DNA from: Methanolinea sp. UBA473
GTDB taxonomy: Archaea; Halobacteriota; Methanomicrobia; Methanomicrobiales; Methanospirillaceae
Length of the DNA: 8,566 bases
Assembly: GCA_002509495.1 (NCBI GenBank)
Contig: DAEV01000031.1
Span: 1-8,566 of the forward strand
Direction of reading: 5' to 3'
The translations under genes were made by a program, and so were the position numbers. Positions 5,856 through 8,566 of the stretch are shown here, in pieces; position 1 is the stretch's first letter, and every line of letters begins with the position of its first letter. The notes beneath the pieces are model-generated. The model did not search any database and was not told the origin of the DNA. It saw nothing but the letters and a program-made list of their open reading frames with translations.

Positions 5856-6430
5856 TGGGACTCGAAATAGTTGTCAAGGAAATCAGGGAAAAAGGGCAGA
5901 AAGAGGCTGAGGCCCTTCGGAAGGAGACCCAGGCAGAGGTCACCCGGATCCTCTCGGGGGCTCAGGAGAAGAGTGCGAAGATCAAGCTGGCGGTGGAGGA
6001 AGATGTCCAGCGCCAGACCTCCCATATCCAGAGCCAGGAAGTCTCGGCTGCGAACCTGATCGTAAAACGCGAACAACTGAACACCCAGAAGGAACTTCTG
6101 GACCGGGTCTACCGGGAAGCCCTGGAAGCCATCTCGAAGCTTCCGGAGAAATTCCACAAAGAGGCAATGAACGAGCTCCTGACACAGGCACACAGGGAGA
6201 TCCCCGCGGGAATCGTGCACTGCAACCAGCGGGACCTGCCGATCCTCCGTCAGCTCCTGACAAATCCCTCCCTCAAGGGTTTTTCCGAAGGCAACACCCT
6301 TCCCATCGAAGGGGGGATCGTCGTGGAGAGTGGGGAGGGTGAGATCAAGCTCGACCTCACCTACCGCACCTTCCTTGACTCGGTGCGGGATGATAAGCTG
6401 AAAGAAGCGTCAGACCTGCTCTTTAGGTGA
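5855..6430 (+). CDS. ahaE: A-type ATP synthase subunit E (peripheral stalk)
   Basis: This 191-residue stalk subunit pairs with H to form the stator arm and binds the top of the A3B3 head. The N-terminal half (about 1-105) is a long charged helix (MGLEIVVKEIREKGQKEAEA onward), with the typical VKREQLNTQKELLDRVYREAL at its end. The C-terminal half (about 105-191) is a small alpha/beta domain containing IEGGIVVESGEGEIKLDLTY and the ending LLFR, matching family conservation and usual length (about 185-205). The ATG lies 9 nt after the ahaK stop. Its SD, AGGAG, overlaps that stop codon (TAGGAG) with 6 nt spacing, and can be masked by local RNA structure. It ends 12 nt before ahaC. Confidence 0.95.
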   Translation: MGLEIVVKEIREKGQKEAEALRKETQAEVTRILSGAQEKSAKIKLAVEEDVQRQTSHIQSQEVSAANLIVKREQLNTQKELLDRVYREALEAISKLPEKFHKEAMNELLTQAHREIPAGIVHCNQRDLPILRQLLTNPSLKGFSEGNTLPIEGGIVVESGEGEIKLDLTYRTFLDSVRDDKLKEASDLLFR

Positions 6431-6442
6431 GGAGGAACCGAC

Positions 6443-7498
6443 ATGGCAGCGACACTGGTAGGACCTGGGCCCTACATCTATGTCTGCACCCGCCTGCGGG
6501 TGAGGAGAGCAAAACTCCTTCCACGGGAGGAGTACATGCGAATGCTCAACATGAGCCTCTCCGAGATCACCCGCTCGATCGAAGAGACCGAGTACAAACG
6601 GGAGATCGACGAACTGGGGACCGCGTTCTCGGGTATCGACCTGATCGAGATCGCGCTCTCATGGAACCTGGCCAAGGAGTACCAGAAGATCCTCGAGATC
6701 ACCCCTGGAGTGCTCAAAGAGTTCACCCGGGCGTACCTGCGCCGCTGGGACATCCAGAACGTCCTTACCATCCTTCGCGGTAAGATGCAGGGATCGAAAC
6801 CCGGGAAGATCAAGGAGATCCTCATCCCGGCGGGAGAACTGGACAAGACTATTCTCGACCGGCTGATCGCCGAAGAATCCCCGGAACAGGTGGTGGAAGC
6901 GCTCAAGGGGCAGAAACTCTATCCGGTCCTGGCAAGGGAAGTTCCCCCGGCCCTGTCGAGCGGATCTCTCTCGAAACTCGAGAATGAACTGGTCAAACAG
7001 TTCTACGCCGAACTCATCCTGGATGTGGAGAGCGGGCTGAAAGGCGGAAAGGCCTTCATGCAGTATATCAAGCTGGATATCGACATCACCAACGTGAAAA
7101 ACATCTTCCGGCTACGTGCGGACCGGATGTCCGAGGACGCCCGGGAACTGGTCATCCCGGGGAGCACCCTCGGCGTCGAGGAGTTCCAGCGCCTGATCAG
7201 CATGGAGGGAAAAGACGAGTTCATCGATAGCCTGAAGGCCCGGTTCGGGGCATCGGACTTGAAAGAACTCATCGAAACCCTGCGGACGAAAGAGTCCATC
7301 CGGGAGATCGAGATCGACCTGATCCGGCTCCAGCTCCAGCAGATGATCAAGATGGCAAAGCTTAGTCCCTTCTCCATCCACCCCATCCTCGCCTACCTGG
7401 AGAGCAAGAAGTACGAGATCTTCAACCTGCGGGCCCTGGCCAGGGGAAAGCAGGTGAACCTCCCAGCCGAGAGAATAAAGGAGTACCTGGTGATCTGA
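6443..7498 (+). CDS. ahaC: A-type ATP synthase subunit C (central stalk socket, V-type d-like)
   Basis: This 351-residue protein is the funnel-shaped adaptor that seats the central stalk (D and F) on the c ring; it is homologous to V-ATPase subunit d. It is predominantly helical and soluble, with the expected three-fold repeated helical layout. Recognisable segments are GPGPYIYVCTRLRVRRAKLL near the N-terminus (8-27), TRAYLRRWDIQNVLTILRGK (about 94-113), LDIDITNVKNIFRLRAD (about 213-229) and the C-terminal block SIHPILAYLESKKYEIFNLR (about 311-330) followed by ALARGKQ. The length is normal for the family (about 340-390). The SD GAGGAGG (6429-6435) lies 7 nt before the ATG and overlaps the ahaE stop. 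The TGA stop is directly followed by the ATG of ahaF. Confidence 0.95.
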   Translation: MAATLVGPGPYIYVCTRLRVRRAKLLPREEYMRMLNMSLSEITRSIEETEYKREIDELGTAFSGIDLIEIALSWNLAKEYQKILEITPGVLKEFTRAYLRRWDIQNVLTILRGKMQGSKPGKIKEILIPAGELDKTILDRLIAEESPEQVVEALKGQKLYPVLAREVPPALSSGSLSKLENELVKQFYAELILDVESGLKGGKAFMQYIKLDIDITNVKNIFRLRADRMSEDARELVIPGSTLGVEEFQRLISMEGKDEFIDSLKARFGASDLKELIETLRTKESIREIEIDLIRLQLQQMIKMAKLSPFSIHPILAYLESKKYEIFNLRALARGKQVNLPAERIKEYLVI

Positions 7499-7801
7499 AT
7501 GGAGATTGCAGTGATCGGGAACGGGGAATTCATCCTCGGCTTCCGGCTGGCGGGGATCCGCAAGACCTTTGCCGCGGAGAACGAGGAGCGCCTCGTCCAC
7601 CATATCAACAGGTGCCTCGAAGATCCCGAGGTGGGGATCCTGGTCCTGGAAAGCAAGGATATCGCCCGGGTCCCCCGCCGGCTGCAGGTGACCCTGGAGG
7701 AATCGGTAAAGCCCACCGTGATTGCCATAGGGCAGGAGGAAGGTGGATTGTCCATGAGAGACAGAATAAAGCGTTCAGTGGGTGTTGATCTGTGGAAGTG
7801 A
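7499..7801 (+). CDS. ahaF: A-type ATP synthase subunit F (central stalk)
   Basis: This 100-residue subunit sits on the rotating central stalk with subunit D and modulates catalysis. The small alpha/beta fold begins MEIAVIGNGEFILGFRLAGI, the characteristic start of archaeal F subunits. It continues with the strand VGILVLESKDI (45-55), VKPTVIAIGQEEGG (70-83) and a C-terminal helix RDRIKRSVGVDLWK (87-100). The ATG follows the ahaC stop with no gap (TGAATGG). The nearest good SD, AAGGAG at 7478-7483, is 15 nt away, so initiation probably depends on ribosomes ending ahaC. Its 3' end overlaps the start of ahaA. Confidence 0.95.
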   Translation: MEIAVIGNGEFILGFRLAGIRKTFAAENEERLVHHINRCLEDPEVGILVLESKDIARVPRRLQVTLEESVKPTVIAIGQEEGGLSMRDRIKRSVGVDLWK

Positions 7802-8566
7802 AAGCAGAGAATTCAAAAACAGGCGGGAAAGGAGTTCTTAAGCGAATTGCCGGGCCTGTGGTCACCGCGGTGGGCATCGATGCCCACATGTACGACGTGG
7901 TCAAGGTCGGCAAAGAAGAACTCATGGGAGAGGTCATCAAGATCCAGGGCGATAACATCATCATCCAGGTCTACGAGGATACTTCCGGGATCAGGCCCGG
8001 CGAGCCGGTCATCAATACCGGGCTCTCCCTGGCTGTGGAACTCGGCCCCGGGCTGCTGACCAGTATCTACGACGGGATACAGCGGCCCCTCTCCGTCCTG
8101 GTGGACAAGATGGGCGACTTCATCCAGCGGGGCGTTTCGGCCCCGGGACTCGACCACGCGAAGAAGTGGGAGTTCAAGCCGAAGGTGAAGGAGGGCGACC
8201 AGGTGATGGCGGGGAGCATCCTCGGCGAGGTGCAGGAGACGAACATCGTGCACCGGGTCATGGTCCCGCCCAACGCAAAGGGAGGAAAGGTAAAGAGCAT
8301 CAAGGCCGGATCGTTCACCGTGGACGAGATCGTCTGCGTGCTGGAGGACGGAACCCAGATCGCCATGATGCAGAAGTGGCCGGTGCGGGTCCCCCGCCCG
8401 GTCACCGAGAAGATGAACCCCACCATCCCCCTGATCACCGGCCAGCGGATCCTGGACGGGCTGTTCCCCATCGCCAAGGGCGGAACGGCTGCGATCCCAG
8501 GTCCGTTCGGAAGCGGAAAAACCGTGACGCAGCAGCAGCTCGCTAAGTGGTCCGATGCCGAGATCG
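7792..8566 (+). CDS. ahaA: A-type ATP synthase catalytic subunit A, N-terminal part (3' truncated)
   Basis: This is the first 258 residues of the catalytic, ATP-forming subunit (about 580 residues in full). The visible order is a short polar N-terminal extension, the beta-barrel (LKRIAGPVVTAVGIDAHMYD from about residue 16), the non-homologous region unique to A/V-type A subunits (about 120-190) and the start of the nucleotide-binding domain. The latter contains ITGQRILDGLFPIAKGG and the P-loop GPFGSGKT at 237-244, the form specific to A subunits. No stop codon occurs before the window end. The start is uncertain. GTG 7792 gives MEVKAENSK, resembling the MEVK start of relatives, and overlaps ahaF by 10 nt. 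GTG 7798 gives a 4-nt GTGA overlap. Neither has a convincing SD, so translation is probably coupled to ahaF. Subunits B and D should follow beyond the window. Confidence 0.95.
   Translation, partial: MEVKAENSKTGGKGVLKRIAGPVVTAVGIDAHMYDVVKVGKEELMGEVIKIQGDNIIIQVYEDTSGIRPGEPVINTGLSLAVELGPGLLTSIYDGIQRPLSVLVDKMGDFIQRGVSAPGLDHAKKWEFKPKVKEGDQVMAGSILGEVQETNIVHRVMVPPNAKGGKVKSIKAGSFTVDEIVCVLEDGTQIAMMQKWPVRVPRPVTEKMNPTIPLITGQRILDGLFPIAKGGTAAIPGPFGSGKTVTQQQLAKWSDAEI

Noticed and set aside
5480..6220. Antisense frame of 246 codons over ahaK and ahaE
   Set aside because: It lies opposite two canonical ATP synthase genes, has no recognisable domain and no initiation signal.
1..8566. CRISPR array, tRNA/rRNA gene, insertion sequence or prophage signature
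   Set aside because: No regularly spaced direct repeats, cloverleaf, terminal inverted repeats or transposase motifs were seen on either strand by eye.

Overview
The window is a stretch of archaeal chromosome, most likely from a methanogen of the order Methanomicrobiales. This rests on the order of the ATP synthase genes (H-I-K-E-C-F-A), the GC-rich and CGG/AGG-rich coding style, ATGA-type gene overlaps, strong GGAGG-type Shine-Dalgarno (SD) sites and a short AT-rich archaeal promoter region. The genus cannot be fixed by eye. Every gene supported here is on the + strand.

Region 1 (1-3090) is the tail of a surface-structure assembly operon. It holds the 3' part of a FlaI/GspE-type secretion ATPase, a complete FlaJ/TadC-type polytopic membrane platform protein (start overlapping the ATPase stop) and a 161-residue soluble protein of unknown function. 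The ATPase and platform protein together would assemble a type IV pilus-like filament (archaellum or pilus). The window does not decide which.

Region 2 (3091-3285) is the only real intergenic space. It carries a small GC-rich hairpin, T-rich tracts that probably end the upstream transcript, and AT-rich TATA-like elements followed by a strong SD for the next operon.

Region 3 (3286-8566) is the A1AO ATP synthase operon: ahaH (stalk), ahaI (membrane stator with the translocation arginine), ahaK (rotor c subunit), ahaE (peripheral stalk), ahaC (central stalk socket), ahaF (central stalk) and the first half of ahaA (catalytic subunit, cut by the window end just after its P-loop). The genes overlap or sit 0-12 nt apart, so they are almost certainly co-transcribed and partly translationally coupled. 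The products form the rotary machine that makes ATP from the ion gradient set up by methanogenesis.

Most of this is canonical housekeeping, and I found no evidence of a new multi-gene system. Two points deserve a second look. The c subunit carries a second buried glutamate (E45) exactly where Na+-dependent relatives have the Na+-liganding glutamine. The ahaK/ahaE junction can form two mutually exclusive hairpins, one hiding and one exposing the ahaE SD, which could help set the high c : low E ratio. The 161-residue protein behind the secretion genes is the best candidate for unexplained biology.
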